A stretch of 64,000 bases of DNA from Hyphomicrobiales bacterium (GCA_900469955.1 UBYX01000012.1:62001-126000), one strand, 5' to 3'; positions 25,542 through 34,762 are shown, numbered from the stretch's first letter. Program-made: numbers and translations. The notes: generated from the letters alone by a model not told the origin.

Positions 25542-26117
25542 TCAGTTCTTGATATTGGTGGAATCGATCCAGCCAATATTGCCGTCGTTGCGGCGGTACA
25601 CGATATTCAACTCTTCCTTGCCCGGGCTGCGGAACAGCAGCACAGGCTCGTCGGTCATGTCCAGCGCCATCACGGCGGTTGCAACCGACATCGTCTTCAA
25701 AGGTTTCGAGCTTTCCGCGACGATGGTCGGCGCAAAATCCTCAGGCACTTCGTCTGCTTCATCCGGTACGCGGTCCATGACCGTATATGCGACTTCGGCA
25801 TGGCCATTCAGGTGGTTGCCGGCGTGATGATCCTTGAGGCGCCGCTTGTAGCGACGCAGCCGCTTCTCGATCCGCGCAGCCGCGGCATCGAAACTGCCCT
25901 GTGGATCATTTGCCTCTCCTGCCGCATGCAATACGATCCCGGTGTCGAGATGCACCTTGCAATCGGCCGAAAAACGCGAGCCGGATTTTTCTACGATGAC
26001 TTGGCTCGAATATCCCCCGTCGAAATATTTCGTAACCGCCTCACCAATCTGTTCCTCGATCCGAAGGCGGAACGAGTCGCCAATTTCCATATGCTTACCG
26101 GATACACGGACACCCAT
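25542..26117 (-). CDS. hpf: Long-form ribosome hibernation promoting factor
   Basis: 191-residue HPF/RaiA-family protein. Residues 1-100 are the S30AE domain (VRVSGKHMEIGDSFRLRIEEQI ... RIEKRLRRYKRRLKDHH) that sits in the decoding region of the 30S subunit; after a linker, residues 130-185 form the C-terminal dimerisation domain (DEPVLLFRSPGKEELNIVYRRNDGNIGWID) that joins two 70S ribosomes. It lies between rpoN and ptsN as in most Proteobacteria. A 324-bp gap from rpoN implies a separate promoter. Confidence 0.95.
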   Translation of the reverse strand: MGVRVSGKHMEIGDSFRLRIEEQIGEAVTKYFDGGYSSQVIVEKSGSRFSADCKVHLDTGIVLHAAGEANDPQGSFDAAAARIEKRLRRYKRRLKDHHAGNHLNGHAEVAYTVMDRVPDEADEVPEDFAPTIVAESSKPLKTMSVATAVMALDMTDEPVLLFRSPGKEELNIVYRRNDGNIGWIDSTNIKN

Positions 26118-26441
26118 GGAATTTTTCCTTCTTGTCGTGACTTGCGTGTTTCAGTCTACGCCAAGCCGCCCCCTCATCCAAGCCACTCGCATGCGACAAG
26201 GTCAAATTGCTTCAATCTTTGCCTGGCTGGTTGTTGGGATCCTTAAAGCCGTGTCCCGAGCAATTGCGGCGGGCTTCTAGCTCTCGCGGTCCCAAATGTC
26301 AACGGTCGCGGAGCTCGGGAATTCTACGTAGCCAAGGGAGGACCCGAGCCTATTTTGCACCCGGATGCGTCGAGAGGGGCTTCGAAATCTCTGGCATTTA
26401 CCGCGTTCGCCCCGGTTCAGGCACCAGCTTCGCAATGCGAT
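26118..26441. other. 324-bp gap between rpoN 3' end and hpf
   Basis: I see no gene, long repeat or convincing terminator here. On the minus strand a TTGACC box (revcomp of GGTCAA at 26200-26205) may belong to an hpf promoter but I found no matching -10. Confidence 0.4.
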
Positions 26442-28001
26442 TTAGAACGCGGCAACTTTTGCAAGTGCCCGCTTCTCCCGGCGCCGCTGAACCGAAGACG
26501 GAATGTTCATCGCCTCCCGGTATTTGGCAACGGTCCGGCGGGCGAGATCGACGCCGCCGCGTTTCAGGCTGATGACGATATCGTCGTCCGAAAGAACCGC
26601 CTCGGGCGTTTCCTGTGCAATCAGCTGGCGAATCCGGTGGCGCACCGCTTCGGCGGAGTGGTTGTCTCCCCCTTCTTCCGCCGAGCCGATCGAGACGGTG
26701 AAGAAATATTTGAGCTCGAACAGGCCTCGTGGCGTCAGCATGTATTTGTTCGAGGTGACCCGGCTTACCGTCGATTCATGCATTTTGATCGCCTCGGCGA
26801 CCGTCTTCAGATTGAGCGGTCTGAGGTGATCGACGCCGTGCATCAGGAAGGCGTCCTGCTGGCGGACGATTTCAGCGGCGACCTTGATGATCGTCTTGGC
26901 GCGTTGGTCCAGACTGCGGGTCAGCCAGTTCGCATTCTGCATGCATTCCGAAAGGAAATTATGGTCCTCGCCACCTTTCGGGGAGCTCTTCGAAACCGTC
27001 TGGAAATAGGCCTGGTTGACGAGGACGCGCGGCAGCGTATCCGGGTTGAGCTCGACCATCCAGGTACCGTCAGGGGCGGCACGCACGACGACATCCGGGG
27101 AAATCGTCTCCGACGCGCCCCGTTCGAAGCTGGCGCCCGGCTTCGGATTAAGCCCGCGAATTTCGGCGAGCATATCGATCAGGTCTTCGTCATCGACACC
27201 GCAGATCTTCCGCAGAGAGGCGAAATCGCGTTTGGCGAGCAATTCGAGGTGCCGGACGAGGGCGTCCATGGCGGGGTCGAGCCGGTTCTTCTGGCGAAGT
27301 TGGATCGCCAGACACTCGCTTAGAGACCGCGCGAAGACCCCGGGGGGATCGAGCGTCTGCAGCTTGTTCAGGATCGCTTCCACATCTTCGGCGCGCTTGC
27401 CGAGCCGGGCGGCGGTTTCCTCGACGCCGCCTTGCAGGTAACCCGCCTCGTCGAGCTGATCGACCAGATGCTGGGCGATTAGCCGGTCGGCCGCGCCGGT
27501 GATGAGAAACGGGATTTGCTGGTTCAGGTGGTCACGCAACGTCACCTGGCCGGCCACGAATTCGCTCAGATCGTAGTCGTCGCCGGATTCCCCTCCCGGC
27601 ATCGACTTCCACTGGCTCAGCAGTTCCGGCGCATCGGCACGGCGAACCGGTCCGTCGTCGGGAAAGACGTTTTCAAATCCCGTATCCAGACCTTCTCCAA
27701 GACGCTCGGCGGTCAGCGGCGAATTGCCCTCGTACCACTGGCCGTCGCTGGACATGTGGGGAGCTTCGCCGCTTCCGCTTTCGGTCTCGGAGAAGCTTTC
27801 CTCGCTTTCAAAACTTGTTTCCGTGCCGCCTTCGATCTCGCCTGACGCAATTTCGAGTAGCGGGTTCTTCTCGACTTCCTGCGCGATGAACTGGTTGAGT
27901 TCGAAATGCGTCATCTGCAGCAGTTGAATGGATTGCATCAACTGCGGCGTCATCACCAGCGATTGGGTCTGCTTCAGGAAAAGGCTGGTGGATAAACCCA
28001 T
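26442..28001 (-). CDS. rpoN: RNA polymerase sigma-54 factor RpoN
   Basis: 519-residue sigma-54. The N-terminal activator-response region has LFLKQTQSLVMTPQLMQSIQLLQM, a variable acidic linker follows, then the core-binding domain, the helix-turn-helix (LKTVAEAIKMHESTVSRVTSNKYMLTPRG) and the C-terminal RpoN box ARRTVAKYRE that reads the -24 element. ATG 28001 matches family N-termini; the track to 28079 is not RpoN-like. It lies downstream of lptB and upstream of hpf-ptsN. Its predicted promoter is overlapped by an opposing sigma-54 site. Confidence 0.97.
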   Translation of the reverse strand: MGLSTSLFLKQTQSLVMTPQLMQSIQLLQMTHFELNQFIAQEVEKNPLLEIASGEIEGGTETSFESEESFSETESGSGEAPHMSSDGQWYEGNSPLTAERLGEGLDTGFENVFPDDGPVRRADAPELLSQWKSMPGGESGDDYDLSEFVAGQVTLRDHLNQQIPFLITGAADRLIAQHLVDQLDEAGYLQGGVEETAARLGKRAEDVEAILNKLQTLDPPGVFARSLSECLAIQLRQKNRLDPAMDALVRHLELLAKRDFASLRKICGVDDEDLIDMLAEIRGLNPKPGASFERGASETISPDVVVRAAPDGTWMVELNPDTLPRVLVNQAYFQTVSKSSPKGGEDHNFLSECMQNANWLTRSLDQRAKTIIKVAAEIVRQQDAFLMHGVDHLRPLNLKTVAEAIKMHESTVSRVTSNKYMLTPRGLFELKYFFTVSIGSAEEGGDNHSAEAVRHRIRQLIAQETPEAVLSDDDIVISLKRGGVDLARRTVAKYREAMNIPSSVQRRREKRALAKVAAF

Positions 28002-28082
28002 GGCGGACGCGAAACTCCCGTAAAATCCCCTTTGCGGCCCGTCATGAGACAGCCCAACGCGCCTCGGCCACTTCCGCACGGA

Positions 28083-28132
28083 GCCAGATTTGCATCTGGC
28101 ACAAGAATTGCTTTTTTGAAAGATTTGGTCAA
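28083..28132. promoter_or_regulatory. rpoN promoter overlapped by opposing sigma-54 (-24/-12) site
   Basis: On the minus strand TTGACC (28127-28132) and AATTCT (28104-28109) are 17 bases apart and could drive rpoN. On the plus strand CTGGCACAAGAATTGCT (28096-28112) fits the sigma-54 consensus YTGGCACGRNNNTTGCW at all but one defined position and covers that -10. A perfect inverted repeat GCCAGAT/ATCTGGC (28083-28100) overlaps the -24 element. Confidence 0.6.
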
Positions 28133-28166
28133 GCGCTGCAGGGCGGGAAAGTAAATTTCGTCCGCG

Positions 28167-28973
28167 CTACAGGCTGAACTTGTCGCCCAGGTAAAGGCGA
28201 CGGACGTCGGGATTGTTGACGATGTCGTCAGCCCGGCCATGCGTCAGGACCTCGCCCGCATGAATGATATAGGCGCGATCGATGAGACCCAGCGTCTCGC
28301 GAACGTTGTGGTCTGTTATCAGAACGCCGATGCCGCGGGCCGTCAAGTGGCGCACGAGGTTCTGGATATCGGAGACCGAGATCGGGTCGACGCCTGCAAA
28401 AGGTTCGTCGAGCAGCATGAAGGCCGGATCGGTCGCAAGCGCGCGGGCGATTTCGAGCCGCCGCCGCTCACCGCCGGAGAGCGCGACGGCTGCGGACTTC
28501 CGGAGTTGGCTGATATGGAATTCTTCCAGAAGCTCGTCGAGCTTGCGTTCCCGCTTGTCTTTGTCCCGCTCGTGCACTTCGAGCACGGCGCGAATGTTTT
28601 CCTCCACCGTCAGGCCGCGGAAAATCGACGCTTCCTGAGGCAGGTAGCCGACACCGAGCCGCGCGCGGCGATACATCGGCATATGGGTGACCTCGTTGCC
28701 GTTGATGGCGATCATGCCTTCATCGACCGGCACGAGTCCGGTAATCATGTAAAAGCAGGTGGTCTTGCCGGCACCGTTCGGCCCAAGCAGGCCCACCGCT
28801 TCGCCGCGGCGCACGACCAGGGACACGCCGTTGACGACACGGCGCGTATCATAGGTCTTGGAAAGTCCGTGCGCGACCAGTGTCCCCTCGTAGCGCGCTT
28901 TGTCGCGTGCAACGAAGGGTTCGGGCGCAGACGGCTTCCTGGCCGACAGACGGGAGAGCAGCGTTGTTTTCAC
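28167..28973 (-). CDS. lptB: LPS export ABC transporter ATPase LptB
   Basis: 268-residue ABC ATPase that with LptF/LptG extracts lipopolysaccharide from the inner membrane. Walker A GPNGAGKTT, the LptB-typical YLPQEASIFRGLTVEENI, signature LSGGERRRLEIARAL, Walker B FMLLDEPFAGVDP and switch His in LITDHNVRETL are all visible. The GTG start adds a rhizobial-type N-terminal extension of about 30 residues before HGLSKTY, and has no obvious ribosome site. Starts 12 bases after lptA. Confidence 0.96.
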   Translation of the reverse strand: MKTTLLSRLSARKPSAPEPFVARDKARYEGTLVAHGLSKTYDTRRVVNGVSLVVRRGEAVGLLGPNGAGKTTCFYMITGLVPVDEGMIAINGNEVTHMPMYRRARLGVGYLPQEASIFRGLTVEENIRAVLEVHERDKDKRERKLDELLEEFHISQLRKSAAVALSGGERRRLEIARALATDPAFMLLDEPFAGVDPISVSDIQNLVRHLTARGIGVLITDHNVRETLGLIDRAYIIHAGEVLTHGRADDIVNNPDVRRLYLGDKFSL

Positions 28974-28985
28974 GAGATACGTCTA

Positions 28986-29549
28986 TTATTGCTTCGGTTG
29001 CGGCTGCCGCGACTTCGGGTCGAGCAGGATTTCGACGCGGCCGCCACAGGCATCGAGCTTGGCCTGGCCGGTTTCCATCATCACCGTAAGCCTGCAGCCC
29101 TTGAAGACGTTGGGTCCTTCCGACAGCACGACCTGTTTGCCCGAAAGCACGAAAGTCTGCGTCGCCATGTTGAACTCGCCTTTTTCCGCGGTCGCCTGCT
29201 GGGTGCCGGAGGTCAGGAAAACGGTGTCGTCCAGGAAGATCTTGTCGATATTGGCATTGCCAGACGTCACGGACGCACCTTCACCGGTATAGAGGACCGT
29301 CATCTTGCCGGCCTTCATCGTGGTCGAGCCTTGCACGACCTGGACGTTGCCGGTGAAGAAAGCCTTCTTTTCCTGTTCCTTGATCTCGAGCTGATCGCTC
29401 TGGATCTGGATCGGTTGGTCGTTGGAGAGCTTCAGGCCCTCCATCTGGCTTGTTGTCGATTGCGCAGAGGCTGTCGCGGCGAAACAGCACGCGAAGCCTG
29501 CCGCGATCACAAATGCAGTATTCCGGTTGAAAAGGCGGCGATTGGTCAT
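28986..29549 (-). CDS. lptA: LPS transport periplasmic protein LptA
   Basis: 187-residue OstA-fold protein that forms the periplasmic bridge carrying LPS. Residues 1-29 are a signal peptide (FVIAAGFACCFAATASA, cleavage after ASA). The beta-jellyroll core runs through PIQIQSDQLEIKEQEKKAFFTGNVQVVQGSTTMKAG, EKGEFN and KGCRLTVMMETG. Lies between lptC and lptB with 12-base gaps on both sides, clearly one operon. Confidence 0.93.
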   Translation of the reverse strand: MTNRRLFNRNTAFVIAAGFACCFAATASAQSTTSQMEGLKLSNDQPIQIQSDQLEIKEQEKKAFFTGNVQVVQGSTTMKAGKMTVLYTGEGASVTSGNANIDKIFLDDTVFLTSGTQQATAEKGEFNMATQTFVLSGKQVVLSEGPNVFKGCRLTVMMETGQAKLDACGGRVEILLDPKSRQPQPKQ

Positions 29550-29561
29550 GACGGCCGGGCT

Positions 29562-30230
29562 CTATTTGCCTTGGTTGCGGATGGCGGTAGGATCGAGATG
29601 GACGCGAACCTGACCTTTGAAGGTGATGGTGCGTCCCTTATCCGTTATCTTTAAAGAGTCTGCAACAATCGAACCTTCTTTCATCGAAATGTCGACGGGG
29701 TCGGGCGTATCCATGACGCCGGCATTGACATCGAGATGTGCGGATTTGAACCGGGCGGTGATCCCGTTGGAGAGGTTGACGTCGAAGGGAGCGGTAAGGT
29801 CGAGCATGTCGGTGCCGCGGTCGAAATCGGCGCCGGTGGCGATCACCCGGGCGATGACGTCGTCGTTGACGGGAACGGCGGCCTTCACGTTCTCGAGCGT
29901 GATCTTGTTCGGGTTCTCGATATCCTGAAGGGCGCGGTTGGCGGTCATGGAATAGCTGATGCCGTCGTTGTTGCGGCCGGAGATCGCCGGACGTTCCATA
30001 ACGATCTTGCCATTCTCGATGCGGGCGTTTTCGATGCTCAGGTTTTCCGGCAGATAGGCGCGGATGATGGAAACGCCGATGAATGCCGCCGAGATCACTG
30101 CGGCGGCGATGGGCAACAGAACTTTCAGCTTCCGCACCATGGAGGAATGCGCAAGCGCTGCCTGATATGCATCCGCGTGTGGCTGCAGCGCCACCGCAAG
30201 GCCTGCCGTTTTTCGGATATTCTGCAGCAT
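29562..30230 (-). CDS. lptC: LPS export protein LptC (YrbK family)
   Basis: 222 residues from ATG 30230 (MLQNIRKTAGLAVALQ). A single membrane segment (about 32-54, KVLLPIAAAVISAAFIGVSII) anchors a periplasmic OstA-like domain ending with GRTITFKGQVRVHLDPTAI. It docks LptA to LptB2FG. The family is divergent, and identification leans on order lptC-lptA-lptB as well as on the fold pattern. The longer frame to 30323 is not supported. Divergent from sppA. Confidence 0.88.
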   Translation of the reverse strand: MLQNIRKTAGLAVALQPHADAYQAALAHSSMVRKLKVLLPIAAAVISAAFIGVSIIRAYLPENLSIENARIENGKIVMERPAISGRNNDGISYSMTANRALQDIENPNKITLENVKAAVPVNDDVIARVIATGADFDRGTDMLDLTAPFDVNLSNGITARFKSAHLDVNAGVMDTPDPVDISMKEGSIVADSLKITDKGRTITFKGQVRVHLDPTAIRNQGK

Positions 30231-30441
30231 GGGTGCCGGATAGATCCTTCTTTGCCCGCCACCGCCGCCTCGCCATCCAGTATGGCGCCGGCACGCATTG
30301 GGCAGGCTCTCGTTGTCCGCCAATATGGTTTTTATTCATCAACAAACAATAACGGACAATATAAAAACGTGATGTGCGGCGCTGCAAAACGCGCTAGAGA
30401 GCCTATTTAGCAACGAAAGCGCATTGCGAAGGGCATTTTCC

Positions 30442-31395
30442 ATGGATCAAATGGCAATCGCGGACAGGCGGAACCTGCGCCGCAAGCTGAGCTTCTGGCG
30501 TGTCGTGGCCCTGGTTTTCCTGGTCGGCATCGGTTTTGCGCTCTATCGGACCTTCGGCGAGGGCGCCGGATCCGCGGCGCCTCATGTTGCCCGCGTCCAG
30601 ATTTCCGGCATGATCACCGATGACAAGGAACTTCTGGAGCGACTTGAGCGGATCGCCGAGAGCGACAGGGTCAAGGCCCTCGTCGTTTCGATCTCCTCTC
30701 CCGGCGGCACCACCTATGGCGGGGAGCGCATCTTCAAAGCCATTCGCAAGGTGGCCGAAAAGAAGCCGGTCGTCTCCGATATTCGCACCCTTGCCGCCTC
30801 CGCCGGTTACATGATCGCCACAGCGGGCGATCAGGTCATCGCGGGCGAGAGTTCGATTACCGGTTCGATCGGTGTGATCTTTCAGTATCCGCAGGTCGAC
30901 GAGGTGATGAAAAAGGTCGGCATTTCCCTGGAGGAGATCAAGTCGGCGCCGCTGAAGGCCGAGCCGTCTCCCTTCCATCCGGCCAGCGAAGAAGCAAAGA
31001 CCATGATCCGCAACATGGTAATGGACAGCTATGCCTGGTTCGTCGATCTCGTTGCAGACCGCCGCAAGCTGCCGCGCGAGGAGGTGTTGAAGCTCGCCGA
31101 CGGGGCGATCTTCACAGGCCGGCAAGCGCTCGCCGCCAAGCTGGTGGACAAACTCGGCGGCGACGAGGACATCCGCGTCTATCTGGAATCGCGCGGCGTC
31201 TCCAAGGACCTGCCGGTCGTGGATTGGAAGGAGCAGAATTCTTCCTCGTCCTTCTGGCTCGCGAGCATGCTGACCCAGCTCGTCAAGCAGACTGGTTTGG
31301 GGGAGGCGATAGCGCCGGATATGCTCCGCGTCTTCGGCGCGGACAAGTTGTTCCTTGACGGTCTTGTCTCCGTTTGGCAGGTTGGTCGCGGTTGA
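30442..31395 (+). CDS. sppA: Signal peptide peptidase SppA, short form
   Basis: 317-residue S49 serine protease of the short, single-domain type. After one N-terminal membrane segment (about 20-37) the protease domain shows ISSPGGTTYGGERIFKAI, the nucleophile serine in LAASAGYMIATAGD, the TGSIGVIFQYP strand, and a downstream lysine (SAPLKAEPSPF) for the Ser-Lys dyad. It degrades cleaved signal peptides in the membrane. ATG 30442 follows AAGGG; the TTG at 30424 precedes that site. ihfB follows 26 bases later. Confidence 0.94.
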   Translation: MDQMAIADRRNLRRKLSFWRVVALVFLVGIGFALYRTFGEGAGSAAPHVARVQISGMITDDKELLERLERIAESDRVKALVVSISSPGGTTYGGERIFKAIRKVAEKKPVVSDIRTLAASAGYMIATAGDQVIAGESSITGSIGVIFQYPQVDEVMKKVGISLEEIKSAPLKAEPSPFHPASEEAKTMIRNMVMDSYAWFVDLVADRRKLPREEVLKLADGAIFTGRQALAAKLVDKLGGDEDIRVYLESRGVSKDLPVVDWKEQNSSSSFWLASMLTQLVKQTGLGEAIAPDMLRVFGADKLFLDGLVSVWQVGRG

Positions 31396-31421
31396 AAATC
31401 TAATTTTTTCAGGGGGCAACC

Positions 31422-31721
31422 GTGATCAAGTCAGAATTGGTGCAGATCGTTGCAGCTCGCAATCCGCATCTTTACCATCGCGACGTCGAGAACATCGTGA
31501 ATGCCGTGCTCGACGAGATCACGGATGCCCTTGCTGGCGGAAACCGGGTGGAATTGCGCGGCTTCGGCGCCTTTTCGGTGAAGAACCGTCCTTCCCGTTC
31601 CGGCCGCAATCCGCGCACCGGCGAAAGCGTCTTCGTGGAAGAGAAGTGGGTTCCCTTCTTCAAGACCGGCAAGGAACTCCGCGAGCGTCTGAATCCGGAT
31701 CTCGCCGACGAAGAGGACTAA
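31422..31721 (+). CDS. ihfB: Integration host factor beta subunit
   Basis: 99-residue HU/IHF-family DNA-bending protein. N-terminal helices [32 protein letters not shown] are followed by the beta-arm core [26 protein letters not shown], with the intercalating proline of RNPRTG. IHF bends DNA at sigma-54 promoters, so it is functionally linked to rpoN in this window. The start is GTG 31422 after AGGGGGC. Downstream of sppA, as in many Proteobacteria. Confidence 0.95.
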   Translation: MIKSELVQIVAARNPHLYHRDVENIVNAVLDEITDALAGGNRVELRGFGAFSVKNRPSRSGRNPRTGESVFVEEKWVPFFKTGKELRERLNPDLADEED

Positions 31722-31824
31722 CTCTCCGTGGCGCGGCTTTGCGCCGCCCTTGAAACCCCATAAAGCGCGCCTATTCTGCAACAGACGCCGGTAAAGCGGC
31801 GATTGCCTGTTGCCGGAGATACCT

Positions 31825-32160
31825 ATGGACAAGTTCAAAAAGATCCTCAGCCTCGTGATCTTCGTGCCGCTCGGGATCATACTGATCGTGCTCGCGGTGG
31901 CGAACCGTCAGACGGTGACGCTTGCGCTCAATCCGTTCCGGCCGGAAGACAGCGTGCTGTCGGTCAGCGCGCCTTTCTTCCTGTTCCTGCTCCTTGCGGT
32001 GCTTTTGGGCATGTTGATTGGCGCGGCGGTCACCTGGTGGAGCCAGGGCAGACACCGCAAGCAGGCGCGCGTTGAGGCACGCGAGGCAGCCCGCTGGCAG
32101 AATGAGCACAAGGCTGTCGTGGCCGGGCGGCCGGCTTCTCGGCAACTGGCCTCGAAATAG
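31825..32160 (+). CDS. lapA: LapA-domain (DUF1049) inner-membrane protein
   Basis: 111-residue protein with two membrane helices (about 5-25 and 42-65: VSAPFFLFLLLAVLLGMLIGAAVTWW) and the conserved N-R-Q-x-V segment ANRQTVTLALNPF between them, then a basic cytoplasmic tail. This is the LapA/YciS architecture; E. coli LapA works with LapB in LPS assembly control, but no lapB is beside it here. ATG 31825 follows GGAG. Convergent with the coxG-like gene, one base apart. Confidence 0.85.
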   Translation: MDKFKKILSLVIFVPLGIILIVLAVANRQTVTLALNPFRPEDSVLSVSAPFFLFLLLAVLLGMLIGAAVTWWSQGRHRKQARVEAREAARWQNEHKAVVAGRPASRQLASK

Positions 32161-32161
32161 A

Positions 32162-32617
32162 CTAGGCCTGGCCGCTCTTTGCCATCACCGCTTTGTTGAA
32201 GTCTGCGAAGAACTGCCCGGCGAGCTTTTGCGAGGTCGAGTCGATGAGACGGGAGCCAAGTTGGGCGAGCTTGCCGCCCACCTGCGCCGTTGTCGAATAG
32301 CGCAGCAAGGTTTCCGGGCCGTCTTCCACAAGCGTCACGGTCGCCGATCCCTTGGCGAAGCCCGCGATACCGCCTTTGCCTTCTCCTGAAATCGTGTAGC
32401 TCTCCGGCGGGTTGACGTCGGACAGCGTCACTTCACCGGAAAAATTCGCCGAAACCGGCCCGATCTTCAGCTTGACCGCCGCGACGAGTTCAGTCGGCGA
32501 TTTCTGCTCCAGGGTCTGACAGCCCGGAATGCACTGGCGGAGAATCTCCGGATCGTTGAGTGCCTCCCATACCACTCGGCGCGGTGCTGCAATACGTTCT
32601 TCGCCGCCCATATCCAT
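32162..32617 (-). CDS. CoxG-like SRPBCC protein
   Basis: 151-residue START/SRPBCC-fold protein of the carbon monoxide dehydrogenase subunit G group: MGGEERIAAPRRVVWEALNDPEILRQCIPGCQTLEQ is the typical N-terminus, followed by the beta-grasp of VKLKIGPVSANFSGEVTLSDVNPPESYTISGEGKGG. No coxL/M/S genes lie nearby, so it is an orphan and probably not a CO dehydrogenase maturation protein in the strict sense; membrane tethering or small hydrophobic-ligand binding are alternatives. Confidence 0.87.
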   Translation of the reverse strand: MDMGGEERIAAPRRVVWEALNDPEILRQCIPGCQTLEQKSPTELVAAVKLKIGPVSANFSGEVTLSDVNPPESYTISGEGKGGIAGFAKGSATVTLVEDGPETLLRYSTTAQVGGKLAQLGSRLIDSTSQKLAGQFFADFNKAVMAKSGQA

Positions 32618-32792
32618 GTCGTGGTCCTCCCGAAACCTAAGGCAGTAATATTGCCGGGGCGTGCCGCTTTGCCAAGGGGAACATTAGGTGGGTCTGCGAA
32701 CCGATGAAGAAAACGCGGCATCTGTCCGCCAGTGACTTTGAAGAATGCCGGGCAAATGCTATCTGCTGCCCCACGATCACCAATCTGAGCGG

Positions 32793-33905
32793 ATGAACGC
32801 ATTGAAGAACAAGGAAAGGCGGCCGGCAAAGAGGGTTCAGGCCGCTGCCCCAAACAGGCCCGCACGCGGTCCGGCGGCGGCAGTCAAGCCGCAACCGGCC
32901 AGGCAGGCATCCCGTTCCCCTGAGAAGGCCGCAAAGCCCGCATCTGCGGCAGTACCGGCGGAAACGCGTGCGCTTCTTGCCCGCCAGGGGGAGAGGCCGC
33001 CCGAACGGGTGCCGGTCATTCTGGAATCCTCAGGCGCCGGTGATTTCCACCTGATCGACAGCGGTAACGGTTTGAAGCTGGAGCAATACGGCCCGTATCG
33101 TATCGTCCGGCCAGAGGCGCAGGCGCTCTGGCAGCCCTCGCTGCCGCCCCATTTATGGGAAAAGGCGGATGCGGTTTTTACCGGTGACACGGACGAAGAC
33201 GGCATGGGGCGCTGGCGCTTTCCCAAGGACGCGCTCGGCGAGACCTGGCCGCTGTCGCTGCTCGGCGTTGATTTTCTCGGCCGCTTCACGGCCTTCCGCC
33301 ATGTCGGCGTCTTTCCCGAGCAGATCGTCCATTGGGATTGGATGAAAAGCCGGGCCGAGGAGGCGAAGCGCCCTCTCAAGGTGCTGAACCTCTTTGGTTA
33401 TACGGGCGTTGCGTCGCTTGTAGCGGCCGCCGCCGGCGCCGAAGTCACGCATGTGGATGCATCCAAGAAGGCGATCGGTTGGGCCCGCGAAAACCAGGCG
33501 CTGGCAGGGCTTGAAAAGGCGCCGATCCGCTGGATCTGCGAGGATGCCATGAAGTTCATCCTGCGGGAGGAGCGCCGTGGCAGCCGCTACGACATCATCC
33601 TCACCGATCCGCCGAAATTCGGTCGCGGCCCGAATGGCGAGGTCTGGCATCTCTTCGATCACCTGCCGCTGATGCTGGACATCTGCCGGGAATTGCTTTC
33701 GCCGAAAGCGATCGGCCTTGTTCTCACGGCCTATTCGATCCGCGCGAGCTTCTATTCCATCCACGAACTGATGCGCGAGACGATGCGCGGTGCAGGTGGC
33801 GTGGTGGAATCCGGAGAGCTCGTCATCCGCGAGGCGGGGCTGGACGGCAAAAGCCCCGGCAGAGCCTTGTCCACCTCGCTTTTCAGTCGCTGGGTACCCG
33901 CATGA
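32793..33905 (+). CDS. Class I SAM-dependent rRNA methyltransferase (RlmI/YccW-like)
   Basis: 370 residues from ATG 32793 (an ATG at 32745 is also possible). A basic, proline/alanine-rich N-terminus (about 1-70) precedes a catalytic core with the SAM loop LNLFGYTGVASLVAAAAGAEVTHVDASKKAIGWARENQ and active-site ILTDPPKFGRGPNGEVW, the pattern of 23S rRNA base methyltransferases; target base not predictable. It overlaps the following TrmH-type gene by four bases (ATGA). Confidence 0.85.
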   Translation: MNALKNKERRPAKRVQAAAPNRPARGPAAAVKPQPARQASRSPEKAAKPASAAVPAETRALLARQGERPPERVPVILESSGAGDFHLIDSGNGLKLEQYGPYRIVRPEAQALWQPSLPPHLWEKADAVFTGDTDEDGMGRWRFPKDALGETWPLSLLGVDFLGRFTAFRHVGVFPEQIVHWDWMKSRAEEAKRPLKVLNLFGYTGVASLVAAAAGAEVTHVDASKKAIGWARENQALAGLEKAPIRWICEDAMKFILREERRGSRYDIILTDPPKFGRGPNGEVWHLFDHLPLMLDICRELLSPKAIGLVLTAYSIRASFYSIHELMRETMRGAGGVVESGELVIREAGLDGKSPGRALSTSLFSRWVPA

Positions 33906-34762
33906 CCGACGAATATCACAAGACAGGCCCACGACGTGTCGGCCAGGTGAAGGAAGTCACCTCGCTCGCCAACCCGATCATCAAGGATATCAAGGCGCTC
34001 ACCAACAAGAAGGACCGCGAGGAGAGCGGCACCTTCATGGCGGAGGGATTGAAGCTCGTCATCGATGCGCTGGAACTCGGCTGGTCGATCCGCACGCTCG
34101 TCTATTCCAAGGCTGCAAAGGGCAAGCCGCTTGTCGAACAGGTGGCGGCGAAAACCGTGGCGCACGGCGGGCTGGTTCTGGAAGTGAGCGAGAAGGTGTT
34201 GTCGTCGGTCACCCGCCGCGATAATCCTCAGATGGTGGTCGGGATCTTTGAACAGCGCTGGAAGAAGCTCGACGATCTGAGGCCGTCAAGGAACGAGACC
34301 CTTGTTGCGCTGGATCGGGTCCGGGATCCCGGCAATCTCGGCACGATCATCCGGACGGCCGATGCGGCGGGAGCGTCTGCCGTTGTCCTCGTCGGCGAAT
34401 CCACCGACCCGTTCTCGCTGGAGACGGTGCGCGCCACCATGGGTTCGGTCTTCGCCATGCCTGTGGTGAAATGTTCGGCGGAAGAATTTCTCGCCTGGCA
34501 GAAGCGTTCGGGAGTGGAGGTCGTCGCCACCCATCTCGCCGGCGCCGTCGATTACCGCACCGTCGATTATGCCAGAAAGCCTGTCGTGCTGCTGATGGGC
34601 AATGAGCAATCCGGGCTGCCGGATGATCTTGCCAAGGCGGCTGACCGCACGGTTCGTATCCCGCAGCAGGGCAGGGCCGATTCCCTCAACCTTGCCGTCG
34701 CCACCGCTGTAATGCTCTTTGAGGCGCGCCGCCATCTGCTGACCCTGGACGAGAAGAAATGA
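33902..34762 (+). CDS. TrmH/SpoU-family RNA 2'-O-methyltransferase
   Basis: 286-residue SPOUT methyltransferase. An N-terminal substrate-binding domain ([37 protein letters not shown]) precedes the trefoil-knot domain with motif 1 [20 protein letters not shown], motif 2 [15 protein letters not shown] and motif 3 [23 protein letters not shown]. It could act on rRNA or tRNA. ATGA overlaps join it to the genes on both sides, giving a methyltransferase - methyltransferase - lspA operon. Confidence 0.92.
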   Translation: MTDEYHKTGPRRVGQVKEVTSLANPIIKDIKALTNKKDREESGTFMAEGLKLVIDALELGWSIRTLVYSKAAKGKPLVEQVAAKTVAHGGLVLEVSEKVLSSVTRRDNPQMVVGIFEQRWKKLDDLRPSRNETLVALDRVRDPGNLGTIIRTADAAGASAVVLVGESTDPFSLETVRATMGSVFAMPVVKCSAEEFLAWQKRSGVEVVATHLAGAVDYRTVDYARKPVVLLMGNEQSGLPDDLAKAADRTVRIPQQGRADSLNLAVATAVMLFEARRHLLTLDEKK

